A DNA stretch of 64,000 nt from Neisseria macacae ATCC 33926 (GTDB lineage: Bacteria; Pseudomonadota; Gammaproteobacteria; Burkholderiales; Neisseriaceae), in NCBI RefSeq assembly GCF_022749495.1, contig NZ_CP094241.1:1984001-2048000 (forward strand), given 5' to 3'. Every line of letters starts with the position of its first letter. The first letter of the stretch is position 1. The notes beneath the pieces are model-generated. The model searched no databases, was not told the origin of the DNA, and saw nothing but the letters and a program-made list of their open reading frames with translations. Shown here piece by piece: positions 51,446-59,938 of this stretch. A program made the position numbers and the translations under genes.

Positions 51446-51498
51446 AAAGGTCGTCTGAAAACATTAGCCATGCACAAACTATGTTTTCAGACGACCTT
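51446..51498 (+). terminator. DUS-pair terminator before rfbA
   Basis: AAAGGTCGTCTGAAAACAT and ATGTTTTCAGACGACCTT are complementary over 18 bp with a loop of about 15 nt, separating the secreted protein from rfbA. Confidence 0.78.
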
Positions 51499-51554
51499 AA
51501 AATCCATTTCACACATTTTGCTGATTTCAACAATCAGACCAACAAAGGACCCCC

Positions 51555-52430
51555 ATGAAAGGCATCATCCTTGCCGGCGGCAGCGGCACGCGCCTCTACC
51601 CCATCACACGCGGCGTATCCAAACAGCTCCTGCCCGTGTACGACAAACCCATGATTTACTATCCCCTGTCCGTATTGATGCTGGCGGGAATACGCGAAAT
51701 CTTGGTCATTACCACCCCCGAAGACAATCCCTCTTTCAGACGACTGCTCGGCGACGGCAGCGATTTCGGCATCTCCATCAGCTACGCCGAACAACCCAGC
51801 CCCGACGGCTTGGCGCAAGCATTCATCATCGGCGAAGAGTTTATCGGCAACGACAACGTCTGCTTGGTTTTGGGCGACAATATTTTCTATGGTCAGTCGT
51901 TTACCCAAACCCTGAAACAAGCCGCCTCCAAAAAACACGGCGCCACCGTGTTCGGCTACCAAGTCAAAGACCCCGAACGTTTCGGCGTCGTCGAATTTGA
52001 CGAAAACTTCAATGCCTTATCCATCGAAGAAAAACCGAAACAGCCCAAATCCGACTGGGCGGTAACGGGCTTATATTTCTACGACAACCGCGTCGTAGAA
52101 TTTGCCAAACAAGTCAAACCCTCTGCGCGCGGCGAACTCGAAATCAGCACGCTCAACCAAATGTATCTTGACGACGGCTCATTGTCCGTCCAGCTTTTAG
52201 GACGCGGCTTTGCATGGCTGGACACCGGTACGCACGAAAGTCTGCACGAAGCCGCCTCATTCGTCCAAACCGTGCAAAACATCCAAGACCTGCAAGTCGC
52301 CTGCCTCGAAGAAATCGCCTGGCGCAACGGCTGGCTTTCAGACGAGCGCTTGGAAGAACTCGCCCGCCCGATGGCAAAAAACCAATACGGTCAATACCTG
52401 TTACGTTTGTTGGCAGGCATAAACCGCTAA
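51555..52430 (+). CDS. rfbA: Glucose-1-phosphate thymidylyltransferase
   Basis: Makes dTDP-glucose from dTTP and glucose-1-phosphate, the first step of the pathway. The N-terminal signature is GIILAGGSGTRLYPITRG, then KPMIYYPLSVLMLAGI, LVLGDNIFYG and the catalytic Lys region EEKPKQPKS. Its 291 residues match RmlA. Order rfbB, small gene, rfbA, rfbC. A DUS-like stretch is read as FRRLL. Confidence 0.97.
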   Translation: MKGIILAGGSGTRLYPITRGVSKQLLPVYDKPMIYYPLSVLMLAGIREILVITTPEDNPSFRRLLGDGSDFGISISYAEQPSPDGLAQAFIIGEEFIGNDNVCLVLGDNIFYGQSFTQTLKQAASKKHGATVFGYQVKDPERFGVVEFDENFNALSIEEKPKQPKSDWAVTGLYFYDNRVVEFAKQVKPSARGELEISTLNQMYLDDGSLSVQLLGRGFAWLDTGTHESLHEAASFVQTVQNIQDLQVACLEEIAWRNGWLSDERLEELARPMAKNQYGQYLLRLLAGINR

Positions 52431-52497
52431 GCTCAAATCTATTGTATTCATAACATCAAGCGTAGTTTTCTTGATTCGTTCAAGTGGAATTGAAAAT

Positions 52498-53037
52498 ATG
52501 AAAATCATTGATACCACCATTCCCGAAGTCAAACTTTTAGAACCGCAAGTCTTCGGCGACGCGCGCGGCTTTTTTATGGAAACTTTCCGCGACGAATGGT
52601 TTAAGGCCAACGTCTGCGACCGCACCTTCGTGCAGGAAAACCATTCCAAATCAGGCAAAGGCGTATTGCGCGGCCTGCATTACCAAACCGAAAACACGCA
52701 AGGCAAACTCGTCCGCGTCGTTGTCGGCGAAGTGTTCGACGTTGCCGTCGATATGCGTAAGGATTCGCCGACTTTCGGCAAATGGGCAGGCGAAATCCTG
52801 TCGGCTGAAAACAAACGCCAACTGTGGGTACCCGAAGGTTTCGCACACGGCTTTTACGTTTTGAGCGATGAAGCCGAATTCGTTTACAAATGCACGGACT
52901 ATTACAACCCGAAAGCCGAACATTCACTGATTTGGAACGATCCAACCGTCGGCATCGAATGGCCGCTGCAAGGCGAACCCAACCTGTCGCCCAAAGACTT
53001 GGCAGGTAAAATCTTGGCAGAAGCCGAAACCTTTTAA
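52498..53037 (+). CDS. rfbC: dTDP-4-dehydrorhamnose 3,5-epimerase
   Basis: Cupin-fold epimerase of 179 residues acting on the product of rfbB. Motifs: GDARGFFMETFRDEWF, the catalytic His region QENHSKSGKGVLRGLHYQ, and VPEGFAHGFYVLSDEAEF. The start is the ATG at 52498, since an upstream open frame lacks support. The reductase gene rfbD that would complete dTDP-rhamnose is not in this window, as reported for the N. meningitidis rfb genes. A DUS begins right at its stop codon. Confidence 0.96.
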   Translation: MKIIDTTIPEVKLLEPQVFGDARGFFMETFRDEWFKANVCDRTFVQENHSKSGKGVLRGLHYQTENTQGKLVRVVVGEVFDVAVDMRKDSPTFGKWAGEILSAENKRQLWVPEGFAHGFYVLSDEAEFVYKCTDYYNPKAEHSLIWNDPTVGIEWPLQGEPNLSPKDLAGKILAEAETF

Positions 53038-53142
53038 GGTCGTCTGAAAACGATTGCAGGCGGTTATCCCATTTGCCCTTATGCGGCAGAATCAGGATAA
53101 TGCGCCTGCATCGATTATTTTCAAACTCAAACGGCAAACACC

Positions 53143-54021
53143 ATGAATTTTTACGATTTACTGATTTCTCCGTTCGTAGAGTTCGATTTCATGCGTTATG
53201 CGCTGGCATCGATATTCTGTTTGGCACTCAGTGCCGCACCTGTCGGTGTTTTCCTCGTGATGCGCCGCATGAGCCTGGTCGGAGACGCATTAAGTCATGC
53301 CGTGTTGCCCGGTGCCGCGATAGGTTATATTTTTGCCGGTTTGAGCCTGCCGGCAATGAGCATAGGCGGCTTTGTTGCCGGCATGCTGATGGCTCTTTTG
53401 GCGGGATTGGTCAGCCGTTTTACCACTTTGAAAGAGGATGCCAACTTTGCCGCATTTTATTTGAGCAGTCTGGCAATCGGCGTCATCTTGGTCAGCAAAC
53501 AAAAGGACGGCAGCGTAGATTTACTGCATTTGCTGTTCGGTTCCGTCTTGGCAGTGGACATCCCTGCATTACAACTAATTGCCATCGCCGCCAGCATAAC
53601 GATCACCGCTTTGGCAATCATCTACCGCCCCTTAGTCTTGGAAAGCATAGACCCTCTGTTCCTAAAAGCCGTTGGCGGGAAAGGCGGCTTTTGGCATGTT
53701 GTGTTTCTGGTGTTGGTGGTTATGAACTTGGTTGCCGGCTTTCAAGCACTCGGCACACTGATGTCGGTCGGGCTGATGATGTTGCCCGCCATTACCGCCC
53801 GATTGTGGGCAAAAAATATGGGAATGTTGATTTTATTGTCAGTCTTGCTGGCACTCTTCTGCGGCTTTGCGGGCTTGCTGTTTTCGTATCACGTCGAAAT
53901 ACCGTCGGGTCCCGCCATTATTTTGTGTTGCGGCGTCTTATACACCCTGTCCGTCATCTTCGGCAGCGAAGGCGGCATATTGACCAAATGGATACGCGGC
54001 AAAAAACACCGCACTGCTTGA
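53143..54021 (+). CDS. Metal ABC transporter permease (ZnuB/MntB-like)
   Basis: 292 residues with eight or so membrane helices and the ABC-3 family pattern: an early RRMSLVGDALSHAVLPG block (the ATPase-contact region) and LGTLMSVGLMMLPAITARLWA late. This family imports Zn2+ or Mn2+. No ATP-binding or substrate-binding gene is nearby; it stands alone between rfbC and lysC, so its partners must be elsewhere. The metal cannot be decided. Confidence 0.88.
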   Translation: MNFYDLLISPFVEFDFMRYALASIFCLALSAAPVGVFLVMRRMSLVGDALSHAVLPGAAIGYIFAGLSLPAMSIGGFVAGMLMALLAGLVSRFTTLKEDANFAAFYLSSLAIGVILVSKQKDGSVDLLHLLFGSVLAVDIPALQLIAIAASITITALAIIYRPLVLESIDPLFLKAVGGKGGFWHVVFLVLVVMNLVAGFQALGTLMSVGLMMLPAITARLWAKNMGMLILLSVLLALFCGFAGLLFSYHVEIPSGPAIILCCGVLYTLSVIFGSEGGILTKWIRGKKHRTA

Positions 54022-54097
54022 CGGCAAGCCATACTCTCCAAACCAATCAACCCGTCAATCCATTGTTCCTGACCCGGTTTCATTGCCCAACTGAAAC

Positions 54098-54143
54098 AAA
54101 AGGTCGTCTGAAAACCATCCCCTCGGTTTTCAGACGACCTTTT
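54098..54143 (+). terminator. DUS-pair terminator after the metal permease
   Basis: AAAAGGTCGTCTGAAAACC and GGTTTTCAGACGACCTTTT are fully complementary around an 8-nt loop. The following 155 bp up to lysC hold its promoter region but no further gene I can support. Confidence 0.85.
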
Positions 54144-54300
54144 GCCATGAATCACACTCCACCGCCCTTATCCTCCGCTTACGGTAGAAAATTCGATTAT
54201 TCCCGTCCCAGCCTTGAATTTCATGTAAAAAATAGTAATAATAAGCCCTTTTCCAGCAGACCATACTGCCCGACCAACTCCCCTCAAGAAAGCACGAAAC

Positions 54301-55518
54301 ATGGCGTTAATCGTACATAAATACGGCGGCACATCAGTAGGCTCGCCCGAACGCATTAAAAACGTAGCCAAACGTGTCGCCAAAGCCCGCGCCGAAGGAC
54401 ACGACATCGTTGTCGTCGTATCCGCCATGAGCGGCGAAACCAACCGCCTGGTTGCGCTGGCGCACGAAATGCAGGAGCATCCCGATCCGCGCGAGCTGGA
54501 CGTAGTCTTGTCCACCGGCGAGCAAGTGACCATCGGCCTTTTGGCAATGGCATTGAAAGACATCGGCGTGGATGCCAAAAGCTACACCGGCTGGCAGGTC
54601 GCCCTCAAAACCGATACTTCCCACACCAAAGCCCGCATCGAAAGCATCGATGACGAAAAAATGCGCGCCGACCTCGCCGAGGGCAAAGTCGTCATCGTCG
54701 CCGGCTTCCAAGGCATCAGCAGCGAAGGCGATATTTCCACGCTCGGACGCGGCGGTTCCGACACCTCCGCCGTTGCGCTCGCCGCGGCCCTCAAAGCGGA
54801 CGAATGCCAAATCTATACCGACGTAGACGGCGTTTACACCACCGACCCCCGCGTCGTGCCTGAAGCGCGCCGCATGGATACGGTTACATTTGAAGAAATG
54901 ATCGAACTGGCAAGCCTCGGTTCGAAAGTTTTGCAAATCCGTTCAGTAGAATTCGCCGGAAAATACAAAGTGCGCCTGCGCGTACTGAGCAGCCTGCAAG
55001 ACGGCGGCAACGGCACCTTAATTACCTTTGAAGAGGACGACAACATGGAAAGAGCTGCCGTAACCGGTATCGCATTCGATAAAAACCAAGCCCGCATCAA
55101 CGTGCGCGGCGTACCCGACAAACCCGGCGTCGCCTATCAGATTTTAGGCGCGGTTGCCGATGCCAACATCGAAGTCGACATGATCATCCAAAATGTCGGC
55201 AGCGAAGGCACTACCGATTTCTCCTTCACCGTACCACGCGGCGAGTACAAACAAACCATCGAAATCCTGACCAAGCTGCAAGACAGCATCGGTGCAGCCG
55301 CCATCGACGGCGACGACACCGTGTGCAAAGTCTCCGCAGTCGGCTTGGGTATGCGTTCGCACGTCGGCGTTGCCGCCAAAATCTTCCGCACCCTCGCCGA
55401 AGAAGGCATCAACATCCAAATGATTTCCACTTCAGAAATCAAAGTTTCCGTCTTGATTGACGAGAAGTACATGGAACTCGCCACCCGCGTCCTGCATAAA
55501 GCGTTTGATTTGGGTTAA
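54301..55518 (+). CDS. lysC: Aspartokinase
   Basis: Phosphorylates aspartate, the first step to lysine, threonine, methionine and diaminopimelate. The kinase domain starts VHKYGGTSVGS and carries GRGGSDTSAVALAAAL and YTDVDGVYTTDPR. Two ACT domains form the C-terminal regulatory part (KPGVAYQILGAVADANIEVDMI, KIFRTLAEEGINIQMISTSE). Its 405 residues are typical of the lysine/threonine-feedback type. Confidence 0.97.
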   Translation: MALIVHKYGGTSVGSPERIKNVAKRVAKARAEGHDIVVVVSAMSGETNRLVALAHEMQEHPDPRELDVVLSTGEQVTIGLLAMALKDIGVDAKSYTGWQVALKTDTSHTKARIESIDDEKMRADLAEGKVVIVAGFQGISSEGDISTLGRGGSDTSAVALAAALKADECQIYTDVDGVYTTDPRVVPEARRMDTVTFEEMIELASLGSKVLQIRSVEFAGKYKVRLRVLSSLQDGGNGTLITFEEDDNMERAAVTGIAFDKNQARINVRGVPDKPGVAYQILGAVADANIEVDMIIQNVGSEGTTDFSFTVPRGEYKQTIEILTKLQDSIGAAAIDGDDTVCKVSAVGLGMRSHVGVAAKIFRTLAEEGINIQMISTSEIKVSVLIDEKYMELATRVLHKAFDLG

Positions 55519-55534
55519 TCAGGTTATATGCTTG

Positions 55535-55573
55535 AAAGGTCGTCTGAAATTTTATTTTCAGACGACCTTTTTT
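55535..55573 (+). terminator. DUS-pair terminator of lysC
   Basis: AAAGGTCGTCTGAAAT and ATTTTCAGACGACCTTTTTT form a hairpin 17 bp after the lysC stop. Confidence 0.83.
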
Positions 55574-55770
55574 ATAGAAAAACAAATTGATTTTTAAATT
55601 CGATATTTTTAGTTTCAAGGCTGATTAGCATTTTAGATAAATTAGATAATATTCTGATTGTTTGAAAATATCTTAGTCAAAATTAGTTTTTAGACAACCC
55701 AAGTAAGACGCACAATGGTATTATTTGGTGTATCTACTAATTTTATTTAATATTTTAGGGAAAAAATGTC

Positions 55771-56538
55771 ATGGATAAATACCAATACGATACAGGCAAA
55801 GAAATTTTGACAGGTGCAAAATCCATTACCCGATTTATAATTAAAAAATGGGCATCAGAAGGTAAAAAACAATTTACGGCTAAGGAATTAGATGAATATT
55901 TGAAAAATCTCCAAGGCTTGAATACTCCATATAAAGACAATACTGGTTCAAACTTACACAGTATGTGCGTCAATTCGAATTCTTCCAAGCATTATTCAAA
56001 TAGTAAACCTGATTTTCTCTACCTAGTCGATCGTGGTATTTTTGAAATGTACGATCCTATAAAACACGGTGACAATGTAAAACAAATAGAATCTCTCTTA
56101 AATGATTTGGCAGTCATTAATAAAAAAAGAAAAAAGAAGGAAATTGAAGAAACAACTGCCGAAGTACAAATCCTTGCACGCAAAGGACAGGGGCGCTTTC
56201 GGAATGAGGTATCAGCATGGTGTCCCAAATGTCCTGTATCAGGTGTAGAGAATATGAGGTTACTGGTGGCTAGCCATATTAAACCTTGGTGTAAAAGCAA
56301 TAATGAAGAGCGTTTGGATGGCCATAATGGTTTCATGTTTGCACCGCATATTGATGCACTTTTTGATAACGGTTATATCAGTTTTGATGACGAAGGAAAA
56401 ATTTTAATCAGCCCTCAATTGGGAGAAAAAGATAGAAATGCATTTAACATTGACATTGATATAAAACTCACAGAGCTTCCTGAAAAAACGAAGTACTATC
56501 TGAAATATCACCGAGATTATATTTATATACATAATTAA
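55771..56538 (+). CDS. HNH endonuclease (HNH_2 type), possibly restriction-like
   Basis: 255 residues, no signal peptide. The C-terminal half has an HNH_2-like core: GRFRNEVSAWCPKCPVSGV (Cys pair), LVASHIKPWCKS (first His), NGFMFAPHIDALFDNGYISF (Asn and His). Such solitary HNH proteins are often restriction enzymes or anti-phage nucleases. No methyltransferase is adjacent. The N-terminal part (KSITRFIIKKWASEGKKQFTAKELDEYL) looks like a winged-helix DNA-binding or specificity domain. The gene and its upstream 230 bp are markedly AT-richer than lysC and icd, suggesting transfer. Confidence 0.75.
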   Translation: MDKYQYDTGKEILTGAKSITRFIIKKWASEGKKQFTAKELDEYLKNLQGLNTPYKDNTGSNLHSMCVNSNSSKHYSNSKPDFLYLVDRGIFEMYDPIKHGDNVKQIESLLNDLAVINKKRKKKEIEETTAEVQILARKGQGRFRNEVSAWCPKCPVSGVENMRLLVASHIKPWCKSNNEERLDGHNGFMFAPHIDALFDNGYISFDDEGKILISPQLGEKDRNAFNIDIDIKLTELPEKTKYYLKYHRDYIYIHN

Positions 56539-56550
56539 GAGTTTAAACCT

Positions 56551-56592
56551 AAGGTCGTCTGAAACACAAAAAAGTTTCAGACGACCTTTTTT
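56551..56592 (+). terminator. DUS-pair terminator after the HNH gene
   Basis: AAGGTCGTCTGAAAC and GTTTCAGACGACCTTTTTT form a hairpin directly after the HNH gene. The presence of DUS copies at both edges of this AT-rich gene would favour its uptake by transformation. Confidence 0.8.
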
Positions 56593-56778
56593 ATGAGAAA
56601 ACCGTAGGTTGAAATCTATATCCGATAATATTTTCTTAGCTGTTTCTAAAGCATTTCTTCTTTAAGTTTTTATATCTATGTCCGGCAGTCAGGTTTGCCC
56701 GAAGGTCGTCTGAAAATAAGAAACCTTTTTTACCACCGTCGGACTAACAGATTATCAACGCAATATTTAAGGAGCTTT

Positions 56779-57438
56779 ATGACTGCTTTCATCCGCTTCG
56801 TTTCAGTGTTGCTGACCGCATCCGCATTGACTGTCAGCGTAAGTGCCGCTGCCAAACCCGTTGCAGGAAAACGCGTCGCGGTGCAGTCTTCCAAAGGCAA
56901 GGTCATGCCACCTGCTGATTATGCCAAAATGATTAACGACTTCCCCGATCCTAACCCGAAACTTCTGGAGCCAATCCCTATTTCAAATGTGAAATCGCCA
57001 TACGGACGGGCGGATTTGGTTAAATTTTTCGAAATCGTTTTACAGTCTCATTCGGAATTGATGACGGCACAAGATGAATTTAACCGGGCCGGAGAAAATT
57101 CGACACATTCTCCAGAATTTTTTGAAGCTGCAAAAAAGCTGGCTGATGAGTGGAAAAAAGTTACCAGAAGATTTTTGGATGCTGATTTCCGCGATCCTGA
57201 AATTAAAGCAGTGGTCAACCGGAGGGTCGAAATCAATATATTGGCAAGTCATGTTTTGGAATATTTGATAAAACATCAAAAAACCTTGATGGCTGAAGGA
57301 GAAAGAGACCCTGAAATAAACCGATTGGATGTAATGGCTTTTCTAGAAAAACGAAATAAAGCTCAAGAAGGAGTTAAGAAAAGCAATGCAGAAATATTGA
57401 AAGCCGTCCGTGCATTAAAGAAAAAATATTCCCTATAA
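56779..57438 (+). CDS. Secreted protein of unknown function
   Basis: 219 residues. Signal peptide about 1-25 (FVSVLLTASALTVSVSAAA). The mature region is helical and rich in Lys/Glu, with PPADYAKMINDFPDPNPKLLEPI near the start and an end KAVRALKKKYSL. Probably periplasmic. AAGGAGCTTT precedes the ATG at 56779; an in-frame ATG at 56695 lies at a DUS. Not recognised as a known family. It lies between the HNH gene and icd. Confidence 0.65.
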   Translation: MTAFIRFVSVLLTASALTVSVSAAAKPVAGKRVAVQSSKGKVMPPADYAKMINDFPDPNPKLLEPIPISNVKSPYGRADLVKFFEIVLQSHSELMTAQDEFNRAGENSTHSPEFFEAAKKLADEWKKVTRRFLDADFRDPEIKAVVNRRVEINILASHVLEYLIKHQKTLMAEGERDPEINRLDVMAFLEKRNKAQEGVKKSNAEILKAVRALKKKYSL

Positions 57439-57445
57439 TCCCCCC

Positions 57446-57492
57446 AAAGGTCGTCTGAAAACGCTACCGAAGCCGTTTCAGACGACCTTTTT
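57446..57492 (+). terminator. DUS-pair terminator before icd
   Basis: AAAGGTCGTCTGAAAACG and CGTTTCAGACGACCTTTTT face each other, 8 bp after the secreted-protein stop. Confidence 0.82.
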
Positions 57493-57615
57493 GCAAACTG
57501 ATTGATAACATATTAAAACCATATCCCAAGCCTGCCGAAATATGCCATAATAGCCACGCAGCGCGCTTTTGCGCCGCATTCGAAAAGAAAAACCTAACCT
57601 ACAAGAGAATATCCC

Positions 57616-59841
57616 ATGACTAGCAAAGCCACCATTATCTACACCCATACCGACGAAGCCCCCGCGCTGGCGACCCAATCCCTGCTGCCGATTGTGCAGG
57701 CGTTTACCCGCCATGCCGGTATCGAAGTCAAAACCAGCGATATTTCCCTGTCCGGCCGCATTCTGGCGGCGTTCCCCGAATATCTGACCGAAGCGCAGCG
57801 CGTACCCGACGCGCTTGCCGAGTTGGGCGAACTGGTGAAACAGCCCGATGCCAACGTGATCAAACTGCCGAACATCAGCGCGTCCGTACCGCAACTGACC
57901 GCCGCAATTAAAGAATTGCAGGCAAAAGGCTTTGCCGTCCCCGATTACCCCGCCGACCCGCAAACCGATGAAGAAAAAGCCGTGCGCGAACGTTACGACC
58001 GCATCAAAGGCAGCGCGGTCAATCCCGTTTTACGCGAAGGCAACTCCGACCGCCGCGCGCCGAAAGCGGTGAAAAACTTTGCCAAAAAAAATCCGCACAG
58101 CATGGGCGCATGGACCAAAGACTCCAAAACCCACGTTGCCACCATGCAAAGCGGCGACTTTTTCCATAACGAACAATCCGTTACCGTACCCGATGCGACT
58201 TCCGTATCCATCGTGTTCACCGACAAACAAGGCAACAAAAAAGAGCTGCGCGAGCCCGTTGCCCTGAAAGCCGGCGAAATCATCGACGCGACCGTGATGA
58301 GCAAAAAAGCCCTGCTCGCCTTCCTTGCCGAACAAGTGAAAGACGCAAAAGCAAAAGGCGTATTGTTCTCGCTGCACATGAAAGCCACCATGATGAAAGT
58401 GTCCGACCCGATTATCTTCGGACACGCCGTCAAAGTGTTCTTTGCGCCTGTTTTTGAAAAATTCGGCGACAAACTGGCTGCTGCAGGCGTCAACGTCAAT
58501 AACGGCTTCGGCAACTTGCTTGCCAATCTGGACAAACTGGATGCGGACACCCGCGCTGCCGTCGAAGCCGAAATCGCTGCCGTTTACGCTGCCAACCCCG
58601 ATTTGGCGATGGTCGATTCCGACAAAGGCATCACCAACCTGCACGTCCCCAGCGACGTCATCGTCGATGCTTCCATGCCCGCGATGATCCGCAATTCCGG
58701 CCGTATGTGGGACAAAGACGGCAAAGCGCAAGACACCAAAGCCGTGATTCCCGACAGCAGCTATGCAGGCGTTTATCAGGCAACCATCGACTTCTGCCGC
58801 GAACACGGTGCGTTCGATCCGACGACCATGGGTACCGTGCCCAACGTCGGCCTGATGGCGCAGGCAGCCGAAGAATACGGTTCGCACAATAAAACCTTCG
58901 AAATCGAAGCCGACGGCCAAGTTCAAGTCATTGATGCGGCGGGCAAAGTCCTAATGCAGCACGAAGTTGAGGCAGGCGACATCTGGCGTATGTGCCAAAC
59001 CAAAGACGCGCCCGTCAAAGACTGGGTACAACTCGCCGTCAACCGCGCCCGCCTGAGCAACACGCCCGCCGTGTTCTGGCTCGACGAAAACCGTCCGCAC
59101 GATAAAAGCCTGCTCGCCAAAGTCAACGCCTACCTTGCCGAACTGGATACCGACGGTCTCGACATCCGTGTCCTCGCTCCCGAAGAAGCCGCCAAGTTCA
59201 GCCTGGGTCGTCTGAAAAACGGCGAAGACACCATTTCCGTAACCGGTAACGTCCTGCGCGATTATCTGACCGACCTGTTCCCGATTTTGGAACTCGGCAC
59301 CAGCGCGAAAATGCTGTCTATCGTTCCGTTGATGAACGGCGGCGGTATGTTTGAAACCGGCGCGGGCGGCTCCGCACCGAAACACGTCCAACAGTTCCTC
59401 GAAGAAAACCACCTGCGCTGGGACTCTTTAGGCGAGTTCCTCGCACTTGCCGTATCGTTTGAACATCTGGCGCAAAAAACCGGCAACACCAAAGCCCAAG
59501 TCCTCGCCGACACGCTGGATGCCGCCACCGAAAAACTGCTGTTGAACGACAAATCGCCCAAACGCAAAGCAGGCGAACTCGACAACCGCGGCAGCCATTT
59601 CTACCTCACCCTCTACTGGGCGCAAGAACTGGCAGCTCAGGATAAAGACGCTGAACTGAAAGCAGCGTTTGCGCCGCTGGCGGAAACCCTGACCGCCGAC
59701 GAAGCGAAAATCGTTGCCGAGCTTTCCGCCGCACAAGGCAAAGCAGCCGACATCGGCGGCTACTACGCCCCCGACGCTGCAAAAGCCGCCCAAGCCATGC
59801 GCCCGAGCGAAACGTTCAATCAGGCATTGGCAAAGCTGTAA
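57616..59841 (+). CDS. icd: Isocitrate dehydrogenase, monomeric NADP type
   Basis: TCA-cycle enzyme that oxidises isocitrate to 2-oxoglutarate with NADP. At 741 residues it is the monomeric form, unrelated in length to the dimeric 415-residue type. Signatures include TKDSKTHVATMQSGDFF, LFSLHMKATMMKVSDPIIFGH and GTVPNVGLMAQAAEEYGSHN. An internal DUS is read as LGRLKNGED. It is a single-gene unit; its original terminator is split by the IS3 element. Confidence 0.97.
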   Translation: MTSKATIIYTHTDEAPALATQSLLPIVQAFTRHAGIEVKTSDISLSGRILAAFPEYLTEAQRVPDALAELGELVKQPDANVIKLPNISASVPQLTAAIKELQAKGFAVPDYPADPQTDEEKAVRERYDRIKGSAVNPVLREGNSDRRAPKAVKNFAKKNPHSMGAWTKDSKTHVATMQSGDFFHNEQSVTVPDATSVSIVFTDKQGNKKELREPVALKAGEIIDATVMSKKALLAFLAEQVKDAKAKGVLFSLHMKATMMKVSDPIIFGHAVKVFFAPVFEKFGDKLAAAGVNVNNGFGNLLANLDKLDADTRAAVEAEIAAVYAANPDLAMVDSDKGITNLHVPSDVIVDASMPAMIRNSGRMWDKDGKAQDTKAVIPDSSYAGVYQATIDFCREHGAFDPTTMGTVPNVGLMAQAAEEYGSHNKTFEIEADGQVQVIDAAGKVLMQHEVEAGDIWRMCQTKDAPVKDWVQLAVNRARLSNTPAVFWLDENRPHDKSLLAKVNAYLAELDTDGLDIRVLAPEEAAKFSLGRLKNGEDTISVTGNVLRDYLTDLFPILELGTSAKMLSIVPLMNGGGMFETGAGGSAPKHVQQFLEENHLRWDSLGEFLALAVSFEHLAQKTGNTKAQVLADTLDAATEKLLLNDKSPKRKAGELDNRGSHFYLTLYWAQELAAQDKDAELKAAFAPLAETLTADEAKIVAELSAAQGKAADIGGYYAPDAAKAAQAMRPSETFNQALAKL

Positions 59842-59938
59842 AAGCATTACGGTAAAGCTGTAAACATGAAAGGTCGTCTGAAAACCTGTATTTAAAGGTG
59901 AACTGGCCCCCAAATCTTGGACACTCATAAAAGCCTAT

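Noticed and set aside
53073..54320. A 415-codon frame overlapping the metal permease
   Set aside because: The permease frame has the membrane helices and family motifs; the other is its shadow and reads through a DUS hairpin.
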